Assembly: GCF_022965805.1 (NCBI RefSeq)
Contig: NC_133109.1
Span: 1,689,001 to 1,753,000, forward strand
DNA from: Primulina eburnea
Lineage: Eukaryota; Streptophyta; Magnoliopsida; Lamiales; Gesneriaceae
Direction: 5' to 3'
DNA: 64,000 nt
The translations under genes were made by a program, and so were the position numbers. Positions 12,961 to 24,906 of this stretch are shown one piece after another (the stretch's first letter is position 1; each line of letters starts with the position of its first letter). The notes below the pieces were generated by a model. It saw only the letters and a program-made list of their open reading frames with translations, did no database searches and was not told where the DNA came from.

Positions 12961-13120
12961 AATTTAGCGACGATTTTTTATATAAAGAAACCGTTGTTGT
13001 TTTTAAAATAGTAGATAATTTGGCGACGGTTTTTGAAAATCTTGTCACTATTAGTGAACGATGACCGATATAGGGACGGAATTCAAAACCGTCGCTACAC
13101 GCTTTTTTTTTGTTGTTGTG
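12961..13120. mobile_element. CACTA-derived fragment
   Basis: Contains AGCGACG, GGCGACGGTTTTTG and AAAACCGTCGCT motifs and ends in a run of T followed by GTTGTTGTG, a decayed form of the TTTTTTGTAGTG terminus. Short and degenerate. Confidence 0.5.
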
Positions 13121-13282
13121 TCAGTTGTCTATTTATTTTTGGCTAGCAAATTGATCAGCATGACAATTCTTTGACTTCAAGTAGGGATGACAAGGGTTCG
13201 GGTACACTAGAACCCGATTTCAGACCCGCTATTTTAACAACTCATACCCGTATGTACCCGTTAAAGCTTAGATCCATACCCT

Positions 13283-13454
13283 AAATAAGGATAGATTAAT
13301 AGTCCAATATTTATCGTTAAAATTTTAAGATGTTTTAATAATCATTTTGACCCGGTTTAAGATATAAAATTGGATCTTAAACCGGGTCAAAATGATTATT
13401 AAAACATCTTAAAATTTTAACGATAAATATTGGACTATTAATCTATCCTTATTT
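13283..13454. repeat. Perfect 81-bp inverted repeat with 10-bp loop
   Basis: 13283-13363 and 13374-13454 are exact reverse complements over all 81 bases, separated by ATAAAATTGG. To the right, AATCCACCCAACCAAACACACCC followed by TAA looks like the end of a Tourist-type MITE (TTTGGTTGG terminus). The corresponding left terminus is missing. Confidence 0.95.
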
Positions 13455-14640
13455 AATCCACCCAACCAAACACACCCTAAGTTTAACAGGTTGAATCCGT
13501 TAGGCCGGTCAGACCGTCAAATTATTATATTCTTACTGCACTTGACATATCTAATTTTAATTAATACATTCATAACAAAAATTAAACAAAGTATTTCAAT
13601 ATAAATAAATTGAAAATATTGCTTCAACGAACACATTATACAGGAGAAAAAAGCCCGATCGGCAAGGAATAAACACAGGAGAAGAAAATAATTATTAATA
13701 CTTTTGAGCTTAATTTGAGGTCTTCAGTAGTCTTTTGAGCTTCACATATATATGTCAAAATGTGTCAGCCCGACCAAACCAACCAGCCAACCCACCTTAG
13801 CCTGCCATGCAAATGGGACTGAGCGGGCTGGCCGACCAATTTTGTGGCTTGGAAAAACCCCTAGCCAACCCATCATGAGTTGCGAGCTAGTGGGGAAAAC
13901 ACAACAAAAATCGAAGAAAACAAAACTAAAGAAAAAACCAACGATATTCATATTTTATAATACATATATTATTAATTACATTTAGTCAAATAATTCAATA
14001 ATTAGTATAAGAAACTAAGAGTACTGCCTAAAATTTACAAATTTTAAAAAACCATGCCTCAAATCCAGTTTTAACCAAGTTTAAAAAAATACTCCAGTTT
14101 TTCGGACGAGCAGCTTAGTCGGCACAACCCGTTTGGATGGGAGTCCGATCCGGAATGGAGCTAACTTGTTTTTATAGGTTTTTATATATTATGTAAGAAA
14201 AAATATAAAACTAAAAAAAAACTGCCAGAATATGATAATTTTTTGGGTTAAAATATAACCTCAAATGTATTTCTTTTTTTATATAAAAAAAAATGTATAA
14301 TCACAGACAATACAATTGGTAGGGAAGGATTCTCGGATGACTATAGACCGGGCCATCCATCACCCAAATAGTCAATCGGGCTGAACTTATTTCACCAAAT
14401 CGAATCGAGTTTGTCGTTACGATCGACATCGGAAGTGAAGCTGGTGGTGTTTACGTATTGACGCCGGAGCTAGCTAGCTAAGACGTCGGACCAAATAATT
14501 AAGACGTTGATTACAAGTTCATGTGACTATCTAGCAAGTCCTTCGATGGAGACTTGGAGTTCCATTGTGACCACACAAAAGAACATTAGAGGAAAAGTGG
14601 ATAAAAGTCACGATGAGCAATTCTCATGAAAGTTGACAAA
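13455..14640. other. Intergenic spacer, possible degenerate hAT sequence
   Basis: No gene recognised. Around 13755 the sequence TATGTCAAAATGTGTCAGCC and the following C-rich stretch recall a hAT terminus, but no partner end or target duplication was found. The rest is AT-rich. Confidence 0.25.
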
Positions 14641-14659
14641 TCCTAGATACAATAAAATA

Positions 14660-14680
14660 GAATAATATATATATATATAG

Positions 14681-14732
<52 letters not shown>
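14660..14732. repeat. TA microsatellite
   Basis: Long TA dinucleotide tract with a short interruption near 14681-14689. Confidence 0.9.
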
Positions 14733-14736
<4 letters not shown>

Positions 14737-14809
14737 TATATGTTGAATACCCCATCGTACTTACCTTCTTGTTCACTTACGAAGTGACACTCATATAATG
14801 AATGTACAA

Positions 14810-15137
14810 TTTAGATATGCTTCATCATATCTAATATATTAGTAGGTCTCATGTGAGACCGTCTCACAGATCTTAATCCGTGAGACTGGTCAACCATACC
14901 CATATTCACAATAAAAAGTAATACTTTTAGCATAAAAAGTAATATTTTTTCATGGATGACCCAAATAAGAGATTCGTCTAAAAAATATGACTCGTGAGAC
15001 CGTCTCTCACAAGTTTTTGCCCTAATATATAAGTGACTTATCATAAGTAAACACGGTAGATGGACATCATATGAGAAGTAAACACGATTGATGGACATCA
15101 TATGAGAAGAAAACACGATTGATGGACATCATATCAA

Positions 15138-15172
<35 letters not shown>

Positions 15173-15260
15173 TTAGATATGCTTCATCATATCTAATAGA
15201 TGAGTGACATCTCATAGGTAAATACGGTGGATGGACATCGTATCAAAACTAAAAATATAT
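14810..15260. repeat. Tandem duplication, one copy carrying a MITE
   Basis: CAATTTAGATATGCTTCATC begins both at about 14809 and at about 15168, followed in each copy by a similar segment with GATGGACATC. The first copy holds a MITE (14841-15022) that the second lacks. The first copy also has a 31 bp sub-repeat (starts 15045, 15076, 15107) based on AAGTAAACACG and ATGGACATCATATGA. TA tracts follow both copies. Confidence 0.8.
14841..15022 (-). mobile_element. GAGACGGTCTCAC-type MITE, copy 1
   Basis: About 182 bp with the family hallmarks: outer GTGAGACCGTCTCAC-like palindromes, a central AAAAAGTAATACTTTTAGC block, ATGGATGACCCAAATAAGAG, and a CAAGTTTTTGCC end. The superfamily is not settled because the target duplication is not clear. 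Confidence 0.85.
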
Positions 15261-15261
15261 G

Positions 15262-15295
<34 letters not shown>

Positions 15296-15299
15296 ATTC

Positions 15300-16495
15300 C
15301 TTTGAATCCGAAATGATGCACTAATTTTTAGGGAGTAAAGTGAAAACAAGAGGGCCCATGTGGAACGTATCAAAGGGACAAGGCAATGTGAATGCACATA
15401 TCAACAAAAGATTGTGCATGCATGGGTTGGGACAAGAGATGCTCTCGTGAAAGCTCCTTAACTAGCACCAAGCACCTCACATGAGATGCAATCGTGCACG
15501 TGTGTGGGGGTAGGAGAGAGATCGGAGATAGAGAGACCAAAATATGCATATGCCTCTTCAATTATTATACCATGTTTTTCGACGGTGCAAAATAAGCGCC
15601 ATCGATTTAATTTATTTAATACGTCTTAATTGTAAGTTGGCATGAATATTTAGGTTTTCGATCCTCGAACTCGTCAAAATTCAGCTTTAGTCTATTAACT
15701 TGATTTTTTTTACTTTTCTTTTTTCATCCGAGTGTTGATATTTCTCGGAAAATATATATACTGATTAGTAATATCCGCCAACATGTCCGTACTTTGAAAT
15801 AAAAAAATTCAAGTTAATTAACTAAGAGTGGATTTTGGCTCATTTGATGTCTAAACCAACTTACATAATTATTTTTGCTTTAAATTTTTATGAATTAAGA
15901 TTAAAAGGAAAAAGTAAAATCATTTTATGATGTGTAGTATTTTCACTTGTATTCTATGAGTTAATGAAAATAATTTTGATTACCATAATCTAAAGATTTC
16001 AATTGATTTTAACTTCGAAACCAAACACTAATTTTTTCTCTTACATTGCGTCACAATTAGACGCACGCTATGTCATCGAGCTAGGACTTCAATAGATAGA
16101 CCATGACGGACTCGAGGATTCGGACGAAAAAAGGAGACCAGAGGAGTCGAGTTACGATAAATTCCGTATTTTTTTTAATATAAAAAATATTCTATATAAT
16201 TTTTGGGTCCATCTCTATATTCAATATTTTTAAAATTTGTATTTTGATTAAAAATAAATTATCAATATTTGAAATATAGTAAATATTTTATTTTTACTAT
16301 ATTATAATGAAGGGAACATGAGGGACCTTACAACCACTAAATACTATCAATTCTTGCAAACAACACTTGATCGACCACAAGTCACAAGTGGAGGCATTTG
16401 CTTTTACCCACTTTATTCACCATTTTGTGCACTATCACTTCTCATTTTCACTATATTTATTGCGTTGAAGATTAAGCAACTCTTCCAAAATAAAT

Positions 16496-16551
<56 letters not shown>

Positions 16552-16677
16552 TTTCTTTTATTGAAATACAAAATTTATGGTGAATAGATTGATTTAAGGA
16601 AAGGTCCGATCAAATATCCACTCATATGTATGCTTTTTTTTATGACCAACACTATCTTTAGAGAAATATAGTTATTA
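15300..16677. other. Intergenic spacer with an AT microsatellite
   Basis: No gene, RNA or bounded repeat recognised. A long AT tract occupies about 16499-16547. Confidence 0.35.
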
Positions 16678-16858
16678 GGCAAAAATTTGTATGAGACGGT
16701 CTCACGAGTCGTATTTTGTGATACGGGTCTCTTATTGAGTCATATATGAAAAATCATTACTTTTTATGCTAAAAGTATTTATTTTTTTGTGAATATTGGT
16801 AGAGTTGACCTATCTCACAGATAAAGATTCGTGAGACCGTCTCACAAGATACATACTC
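16678..16858 (+). mobile_element. GAGACGGTCTCAC-type MITE, copy 2
   Basis: Begins GGCAAAAATTTGTATGAGAC and ends near GTCTCACAAGATACATACTC, with the family's central TTACTTTTTATGCTAAAAGT block. Confidence 0.85.
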
Positions 16859-19368
16859 TAGTTATTATTATGATCTCTTAATCCATAGAATAAGGTTTGT
16901 TGAAAAATGGTTATTTGGTAAGATTGAAATTTCAAATATCATTTTTAATTATTTTATTTTTGTAACTTGATGCTTAAAAAATATATGAATTTTTATTTAT
17001 ATTCTATATATGACATATTGATATCATGTATACTTATATTATTTGTCATATATATTCGCAACAATTTGGTAAAAAAAAAAAAGAAGAAAAGAAAAGAACT
17101 AATAACCGTGAATTGATGATTGATTTCATTGAGCGCACCTACCACTCAATAAAACACTAGCTTTTTATTGTCATCATTAATTAATGCCATATTTATATAT
17201 ATTAATGCTCGTTTATACAGTTGGAATAGTGATTTAAACATAATTTTTTTATTTTTAATTTAATGATTTTTAAATTTATTCTACTGGGAGTGATATAATG
17301 AAAAAGTTTAAAAATATAGATAAAAGTAAATAAATATTTTTATAAAGTTAAAAGTTTATTTAGTTAGAAAAGATGTTTGTTACGATTGGAATTTTTTAAA
17401 ATAGGTTTTATAGTTTTTCTATTAAATAAAAAGTTAGTATTTTTGTAGTTTGATTGGTGAATTTTTTTTTTTACTTAAAAAATATGATATTAAGACACTA
17501 AAATTAATCAATTAAATTTTAAAAATATAGATAATATAAAGATGCAGAAATATTCTGTAACTATAGATAAGATAAATATTTATTGGAATAGATTTGTATG
17601 GTTTTTTATTAAGTAAAATTTATTATTTTATAACCTGAGAGTATTAGTTTTTTTTATTATCGAAAAATATATCATGACTTAAGTCTTTACAGTTTAATAT
17701 TATAATATAGATAAAATTATATATATTAGAAAAACGTGAACCCATTTTCATCTGTCACCCGTGTGCATAATATATTTTTCCCCTCGTATACAAAATTATA
17801 CACATTATGTGGCGTGCGTTATTGGTGACCACATAAAATAAATATAAATAAATATGTCGTACATTCGAAACACGATATTTGTACAATTATATGATATTGT
17901 CCATTTTGTTCATAAATCTTTATGGATTTGTTTTTGAAATTTACCCAAAATACATCGTGCTAATTGAAATATCATTAAATCTTATTAATTCGTGAAATTT
18001 TTCATGTATTTCTAATATGAGTCTTTGGTTGAATTTCCAACAATCTTTGGAGAATTATACGTTTTAATCGAAGTCACCCATCTCTACTGCGTTGAGACTT
18101 GAGACCGCGCGCCTTATTTAAATTCCTGGAGCACCACTTTCAAGATCAAATCACGAATTTACTGGGAGCCCTCGACTCTTTCGCTTAAGTATCTGAAGAT
18201 TCCACCAACATGATTCGATCTAGACAACGACTCTGATACAGCTGATTGTACCGTATAAATATATCTCTTTTAGTATGAGATCTTTTAGATAAAGATCAAA
18301 AGCAGACTCAAAATAAATTATAACGTAACTAAATAAATAAAACTTTGTGAGAGGAAAAAAATAATAAAATTCAACAGTACCCTTTTTGTTGGATTCGAAG
18401 AATCGATACACTATTTAGAGAGACGACATTCTATTATGTGCACAATAAATATGATTTAATATATGTCGGAAATTAGTTCATTAAGATAGGACCGCATATT
18501 TTCACGTCTCACTTCAAAATATAGTCGATAAAATTATTTAAACTTGTGCCACCAAAAATTTTAAAAAATTAAAATTAATTAAATTTAAAAAATACGATGT
18601 TCCCTCGTCTTCGAATCGGAATATATTTGCGTATTTACATATAAATCTATTACATGTAAATGAGAAATTAACGAGAAAAATTGGAAAAAAAGTGTAAAAT
18701 TTGAGGAGAAAGTGTCGTATTTTCTTGCCATGGCCTTAGCTGTTTTGATGGCAACTTTTATCTGCCTTTGAAAAACTCATTAAAGAGTTCAGTGCGTATC
18801 TGGCCTATATATATAGTCGTCGACTTCGATTTTTATTTATTTTTTAAATTTTTATATTAAATTTTATTATTGATATATATTTAAATTCAGAAATATTATA
18901 TTTTTAGATATTTTATCGTATTTTAATATGAAAGATTGAGATTTTAAAAAAAAAAAAAAAAAAAGATCGAATCTCATCTACTCGAGTATGCACTTGATTG
19001 CCTTTGAACAAGTTTATTCTCTTTTTATCTTATCACAAGGGATCACTCAATAACCACACATAAGTAAAACGCATATAAAATTTAATGTAAACTTTAAATA
19101 ATTTATTCATAAAAATATTTTTTTAATATAATTTAAAGATATGGAAATTTTTCTTTTAGCATAAAAGATATGGAATTTGATCTGCTTGAATATGCGCATT
19201 TTTTTGACTATTTAATTTAATAATTTTATTAACTTTTTCACACCATGAAGAATCAATCATTAGCCACAGGAATATGTCTCTAATTATAATTTCGTGCATA
19301 CATAAATATTGAGCTAAAAATTATCATTGAAACCAAAAAAGTCGTATTTATAAATAAATTGATATATG
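16859..19368. other. AT-rich spacer with a possible retroelement remnant
   Basis: No gene recognised over 2.5 kb. At about 18227 GACTCTGATACAGC, followed by GATTGTACCGTATAAATA, looks like a reversed primer-binding site beside an LTR edge of a minus-strand element, but no second LTR or coding region is present. The rest is AT-rich with long T and A runs. Confidence 0.3.
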
Positions 19369-19553
19369 ACAAAAACTTGTGTGAGATCGTCTCACGGAGT
19401 AGTATTTTATGATACTGGTATTTTATTTTGGTGATCCATGAAAAAATATTACTTTTTTATGCTACGAGTATTATTTTTTATTGTTAATATCAGTAATGTT
19501 GACCCGTTTTACAGGTAAAAATTCGTGAGACCGTCTCGCAAGAGATCTACTCA
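19369..19553 (+). mobile_element. GAGACGGTCTCAC-type MITE, copy 3
   Basis: Begins ACAAAAACTTGTGTGAGATC, has the central TTATGCTACGAGTATTA block, and ends in GAGACCGTCTCGCAAGAG. It lies about 150 bp upstream of the putative MIR393 TATA box. Confidence 0.85.
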
Positions 19554-19701
19554 TCCGGATAAGACAGTCCTTTGTCAAAACTAGTCCGGAAAAGTCCGGA
19601 CACGAGAGTTAAAAAACAATAGTGCACACAAATTTACTTTAATACGACATCTTTCCTATGATTTTATAAATATAGGACCTTTTAGTAACAAAAGGCTTAT
19701 G

Positions 19702-19709
19702 TATATAAA
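19702..19709 (+). promoter_or_regulatory. Putative TATA box of MIR393
   Basis: TATATAAA about 145 bp upstream of the mature miR393 segment, followed about 30 bp later by CA-rich sequence (TCCACAGCACTCAC) suited to a start site. Position and sequence only. Confidence 0.55.
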
Positions 19710-19827
19710 CCTCTAAATTCCTGAATCTAAGCTACCTTTGTCCACAGCACTCACACAGATATAAATAAGCAAACAAATAACCAAAAGGAATCAATCCTCG
19801 ACACTTTGGCCAGTTCCACACAGACTA

Positions 19828-19994
19828 CTCGCTCTGCTGTGAGGTGGAGCATTCCAAAGGGATCGCATTGATCCGATCTTGCAGACGGCTTCCCATCTCG
19901 GGTCATGCGATCCCTTCGGAATTCCTCATCACTCGGCACCGTTTTCCAGCATCTCGGGTCATGCGATCGCTTCCGAATTCCGCATCACTCGGCA
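19828..19994 (+). ncRNA. MIR393: MIR393 precursor hairpin with duplicated 3' arm
   Basis: Positions 19853-19874 match the canonical 22-nt plant miR393 exactly (starts TCCAAAGGGATCGCATTG). The 3' arm at 19901-19925 (GGTCATGCGATCCCTTCGGA) pairs with it through two G:U pairs and one bulge, as expected of miR393*. The stem continues outward (GAGGTGGAGCATT against AATTCCTCATCACTC). The loop is about 25 nt. miR393 is known to target TIR1/AFB auxin-receptor F-box mRNAs and so tunes auxin response and defence. Unusual here is a 56-bp tandem duplication of the 3' arm: unit 1 starts at 19894 and unit 2 at 19950. The second star arm has CGCTTCCG where the first has CCCTTCGG, so it pairs less well. Precursor edges are estimates. 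Confidence 0.93.
19853..19874 (+). ncRNA. MIR393: Mature miR393 sequence
   Basis: Exact 22-nt match to the conserved plant miR393 on the 5' arm of the hairpin. The identification rests on recall of the family sequence. Confidence 0.93.
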
Positions 19995-20418
19995 CAATTT
20001 ATCAGCACACTGAATCTTGAGGTGATCTCGTTCTTAATCATATATTTTTATCTATATCATGATGATTTATATCTAATTTTTCCGGGCTTTCTGTTATTAG
20101 TTTATATATATGATTTTTGCTTTTTCTTTGATTCTTGGCTCGATCAAGAGAGAGCCCTAGTTTTGAGACTGTAGCATGAAATCATAACTGAGAATTAAAG
20201 TGACGCCTAGGTCTTGGGACTTGGGAGGTCTTTGCAGATGAAAAAAGGTACAATCTTGGAATTTCCCTTTTGTTTTTGTATCAGTAGGAATCTTGGGCTA
20301 GTTTATTCATTACTATATGATTCAGATTGTCGATATAGGAGCGCACTGTTTGGTGTGAATGAGAAGACGATAATTGATTGCATATCTTTTTTTCTACATA
20401 TGTATGATCTTTCGAATC

Positions 20419-20682
20419 AGACGGTGCCTAAGTTATACATATTTGAGTGGGTATCATGTGAGACCCGTCTCACAAATTAAGATCCGTGAGACGGTGCCTA
20501 AGTTATACATATTTGAGTGGGTATCATGTGAGACCGTCTCACGGATCTTAATTTGTGAGACGGGTCAACCCTACTGATATTCACAATAAAAAGTACTACT
20601 CTTAGCATAAAAAGTAATACTTTTTCATAATCTCTCAAGTACGATCCGTGAAACCGTCTCACACAAGTTTTTCCCTATATAT
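20419..20682 (-). mobile_element. GAGACGGTCTCAC-type MITE, copy 4, with partly duplicated end
   Basis: The block AGACGGTGCCTAAGTTATAC plus the following ATATTTGAGTGGGTATCATG occurs twice, at about 20420 and 20490. The first copy holds a truncated MITE end; the second leads into the full element, which ends in CACAAGTTTTTCCC. A local duplication of about 70 bp made the extra end. Confidence 0.8.
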
Positions 20683-20790
20683 TTTATATGCATTGCATCT
20701 AAAATTCAGTGTCTTAATCTTTTATATATAGTTGGGATCGATCGGGGCATCTTGATAAGATAATTGACATGAGATAGAAACTAGAAATTA

Positions 20791-21584
20791 GGGCATCTCC
20801 AACCCTATTCTCCATTTTTTCATTCTCTATACTCCAAAATGGAGTATTGCATTCTCTATTTAAAAAATCTTCTCCAACCCATATTCTCTAAATTTTATAA
20901 ATTCTTTATTTTTTATATTTTTTATTCCAAATTATTTAATATAAAAATAGTAATTATGTAATATGATATTAAACAAATTAAATTAAATGTGACTCATTTT
21001 TTTAAAACATAATTCATTTATTTTGACATCGAATTTCAAGCCGCATACAACATTAAAACACATACATAGATCGATATAATTATAAACTACACATGATTTA
21101 AAGACTAATGTTCTGAATTAGAGTATTCCTCCCACAAATGGTCAATAAGAGCATCTCGGAGTGCATAGTGAGCCGATTTGTCTTTGATTTGACAATGACG
21201 TGCAAGAAACTCTTGGAATCGGACGTGTTCATCAAAATAATTCAATTACAATAAATAAATAAATAATAAAAAATGAGAAAACTTGAAATAAATTAAATAA
21301 TACCAAAAAATCATTAAAATTTAGTAAAAGTATTGAAATAAACATTTAAATATATGAAATTAATAAAAAAAAAATTAAAGGGTGTATTTGCAATTTTGGA
21401 GAATGGCATTTTCGTAAATAATGCCATTCTCCAAAATATATGGAGATGGAGTTGAGATTCTCCATTTTTGGAGAATTACTATTCATCACTTCAAAATGGA
21501 GTAGGTATATGGAGAATGGTTGGAGCAAGATTGATACTCCATTTTGAAGATTTTCTCCAAAATGGAGAATGGTTGGAGTAGCTC
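20791..21584. mobile_element. PIF/Harbinger element, internally deleted (794 bp)
   Basis: Begins GGGCATCTCCAACC and ends GGTTGGAGTAGCTC, an imperfect terminal inverted pair. It is flanked by TTA on both sides (20788-20790 and 21585-21587), the expected 3-bp duplication for this superfamily. Subterminal regions repeat CCAAAATGGAG-type motifs in both orientations. Inside is the 3' end of a transposase gene. Confidence 0.9.
21105..21250 (-). pseudogene. PIF/Harbinger transposase C-terminal remnant
   Basis: The minus strand reads NYFDEHVRFQEFLARHCQ, then IKDKSAHYALRDALIDHLW and EEYSNSEH followed by a stop at 21105. This is the C-terminal end of HARBI1-like transposases (DDE_Tnp_4 family), where a motif of the type AL..DLI.HLW is common. 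The DDE catalytic part is absent. Confidence 0.8.
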
Positions 21585-21587
21585 TTA

Positions 21588-22966
21588 GGAAGTTTTAAAA
21601 TTATATTGTAGAGGAAACCTATTCTTATTTCATCCATGACATTAAAAATTTATCGTTAAAATAATTAATGGAGAGGACGATTGTGGTCTCCCTCCCCTAG
21701 TCCGTCCCAACTCCGCCACATTGGGGCTGATGCTACGCTTCCACATTCTTTATCGTACTTTTATCGAAAATTTTGAATATCAAAATCTATTACGGTGTTT
21801 TCGAATTGAGTCATTAGATCATGGATCTAAATTTCATGATTTCGAATGTATTTTAGTTGTTTCGATAAAAAAAAATGTTCTAAATTGATCTCCTACTAAT
21901 TAAGATATATTAGTTATGATGTTTTTAAATCATCTTCAATATTGATTTAATTGTATATACATAATTTGAATTTGCTTCTTAAATCAAATTCTTTCATCCA
22001 TGTCGTATTCTTCCATCTAAACATAACTTTTAATTAAGATCTCGAATCTCCGAGCTAATTTCATTTTTAATGTTTTACTTCGTCAGTGTTACTACCGAAG
22101 TTGATTGGTATATACAACTTCATGATTAATAATCGCCGAAGTAACTAGTGGCGAAGTAAAAACCAAAAATTCTACTAGTGAACCCTAAAACTTATTTGAA
22201 TAAACTCTACATTTCATGTACCATATCTTTCCATTAATTTTTTTATCTAAATTAAATTCATCTTCTGTAAATCTAGTGCTCCATCTCAAGTGGTCTCCCT
22301 ATTTATGCAAGATTTTATTGTATGTCATGGAAGTGGTCCATGTACAAATCCAAGTTGTAAATGGTATGATTAAAATATTTTTTGCCCCACATTCAAATTT
22401 GGTTCACTTGTGTATTTTTTCGATTTTTTTTTTTTGTAAAAAAGAAAAGAAAGAAAAGAAAATCGATTGGGATGAAAGTTACATTCTATAATAAATATTA
22501 ATATGTTTTTTTATTCAATCATATGTAATCGGCCCATCGAAGTTTCAGTTGGGATTCCTAGTTTTTATATTAAAAAAAAAAAAGAATTCACGGAGTTGTT
22601 GAGGCCCATTTCAAAACTAATATTTAAAGACTTAGATTAGATTAATAATACATATTTTGATCCAATAAGAATATTAAATATTCGAGCCATAGAATTTTTC
22701 GATTCCGATACAATATATTTATTAGATCAAATATCCTTATTTGATCTGATAGAATGATTTAATCGTATCCAAACAAGTACCGATCCAAGCATTTTCAGTT
22801 TTATTCATATTAAGTATGGGATGAGTCGTATGAGATGAAAATTACGATTCTAATGCAAGATTATCGTGTTCGCCTATTAATATGGTATATGTGTCGATCT
22901 GGTTGTGGAAGACGTTTTAAGTACCACACATGAGTTTCTTGGTATGCGAGTTTGATGTAGCCCGCG
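21588..22966. other. Intergenic spacer with a CACTA-like end fragment
   Basis: No gene recognised. At 22075-22180 the motifs CCGAAGTTG, CGCCGAAGTAAC and GGCGAAGTAAA lead to TTCTACTAGTG, which resembles a CACTA terminus of another subfamily (reverse CACTAGTAGAA). No left end was found. Confidence 0.35.
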
Positions 22967-23314
22967 GTGACGCGGCTCCATTCCAAGTTGTGAATTTTAT
23001 TTTATTATTAGAAAAATGTATAAATTAGCCGAGTGGTTTATATCAATTCCTAATCCAACCACGAATCATAAAAAAGACCCATATTAAAAAATTCTATAGT
23101 TTAAAATTCTAGTTCGGATAAAGCCATATTCCTGTGACGCGACTCCATTCCAAGTTGTGAATTTTATTTTATTATTAGAAAAATGTATAAATTAGCCGAG
23201 TGGTTTATATCAATCCCTTATAACGTAACTGTAATCCAACCACGAATCATAAAAAAGACCCATATTAAAAAATTCTATAGTTTAAAATTCTAGCTCGGAT
23301 AAAGCCATATTCCT
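22967..23314. repeat. Recent tandem duplication (167 and 181 bp)
   Basis: Units start with GTGACGCG at 22967 and 23134 and both end in AAGCCATATTCCT. They are nearly identical; the second has a roughly 16-base insertion containing TTATAACGTAACTG. No gene is involved. Confidence 0.9.
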
Positions 23315-24906
23315 GACTCCGTCACTGTTTACAGTCTCAGTCAACTAAATTTTACTATTTATCGATTTAGTATTTTTTTCATTGGAGTGCTAATGTAGAA
23401 CACCAAAAAATGATTACATGTCACAAAAAATTGTTGATGTGGCATAGACATAGCTGTCGTGTTAGAACTTTGATGAAAAATAACTGAACTTTAAAAAATT
23501 TCAAGTTAATGGATTAAAAACTGTTAATTAACCAATAACATGTTAAATATGATGAAAGATATACAAATTACATAACCAAAAATATAAATTTTTCTATGAA
23601 ATGTGTGAATTCATTTATATTATATGTATATCCAATTCTTTTTAAATTTTCAACTTATATTTTCCAAAGCATAATGCCATCATTTTTCATCAGCAGAGAA
23701 TTTATAATCTTCAGAAACCATAGATATTCTTGAAATTTCATTTACGACATGTATCATACTCATTACTAAGAAACATGAGTTTTCAAGTGTTGTCTTGAAC
23801 TGAAAGGTTATGCAAGAATATGACGTGCATTGTTACATATTTTGTTTTCCATAATCATATAAAAATGTATTTACTTTTAGGAGAAATAGTTTTTTCACTC
23901 CACTAACTTGTTCGATTTTGGATTGTTATTATACACTAAGTTTTTCAATTTTGGTTTCAGTACACTAACTTTCAATTTTCGACTGTTTTAGTCAAATAGA
24001 TGATGTGACACCTGAAATAGCTGATGTGACATCGAAAAATACTGAAATAACATTGAAAAATAATAAAATGACAACAAAATTATTGATTTGTCAGATATCA
24101 CAAACTTTGGAAACTTAATGAACCAAAATTCAAAATTGAACAAAGTAATGGAGTAAACAAACCATTTTCTCAAACTTTTATGTAGGATTTACAAGTGAGA
24201 ACCTCGTTTCGGCTTGTCGAGATGCTATGTTTTAAAATGCATTGATGTGGACTTGAATACGTTAATAAAACACAATTCTGGTGAGCTATTTATGTTCTGA
24301 TGATATTCATGGTCTGCCAAGTTCTTTACTGGTTTATTACGAAGAATCAATGCAGCGGTCGAAATGTATGCGACACTTAAATTGTTGTACGGTTTAAAAA
24401 ATTTGAGTTACATTGTCACCACCAACTATAACTAATTTTGATTTAGGTTATTTAGTCAAATTTAGGTTTTAAAACATATCTTTGTTTTTTTACGTTTTTT
24501 AATATTTTTCTTCTGAGTGCTGACGGATGTCGGACATATCATCATTCATATCCGATGTGCTATGCGAGCAAAATCTATTATCATGTATGCTCTCAGAAGA
24601 AAGAAAAATACTAAAATTGCAAAAAAAAAAAAAACAAAGTAAAATTATTGCGCAACAGCTAACTGATACTAAAATTTGACTAATTTCGTAACCGAAAATA
24701 AAACGATGCCAACTTACAAGATGATCACCTATTTTTTGAAGCCTAATCTTAAGCAAACAATATTTGGACTGAAATATAAAACAGGCGTATGTACACCAAA
24801 AACGTTTTGCTCGTATCTCACAGTCAGACGTAAACTAGAAGTACAGTTAATTAAAACTTGCCATTATTGTGATTAGGAACGTAGAACTAGGTACATTATT
24901 GAACGA
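23315..24906. other. Intergenic spacer, nothing recognised
   Basis: AT-rich sequence without a supported gene, RNA or bounded repeat. Confidence 0.35.

Noticed and set aside
19905..20174. Open frame beginning in the miR393 star arm, considered as a miRNA-encoded peptide
   Set aside because: It starts inside the hairpin, not upstream of it, and is hydrophobic AT-rich read-through. No support beyond an open frame.
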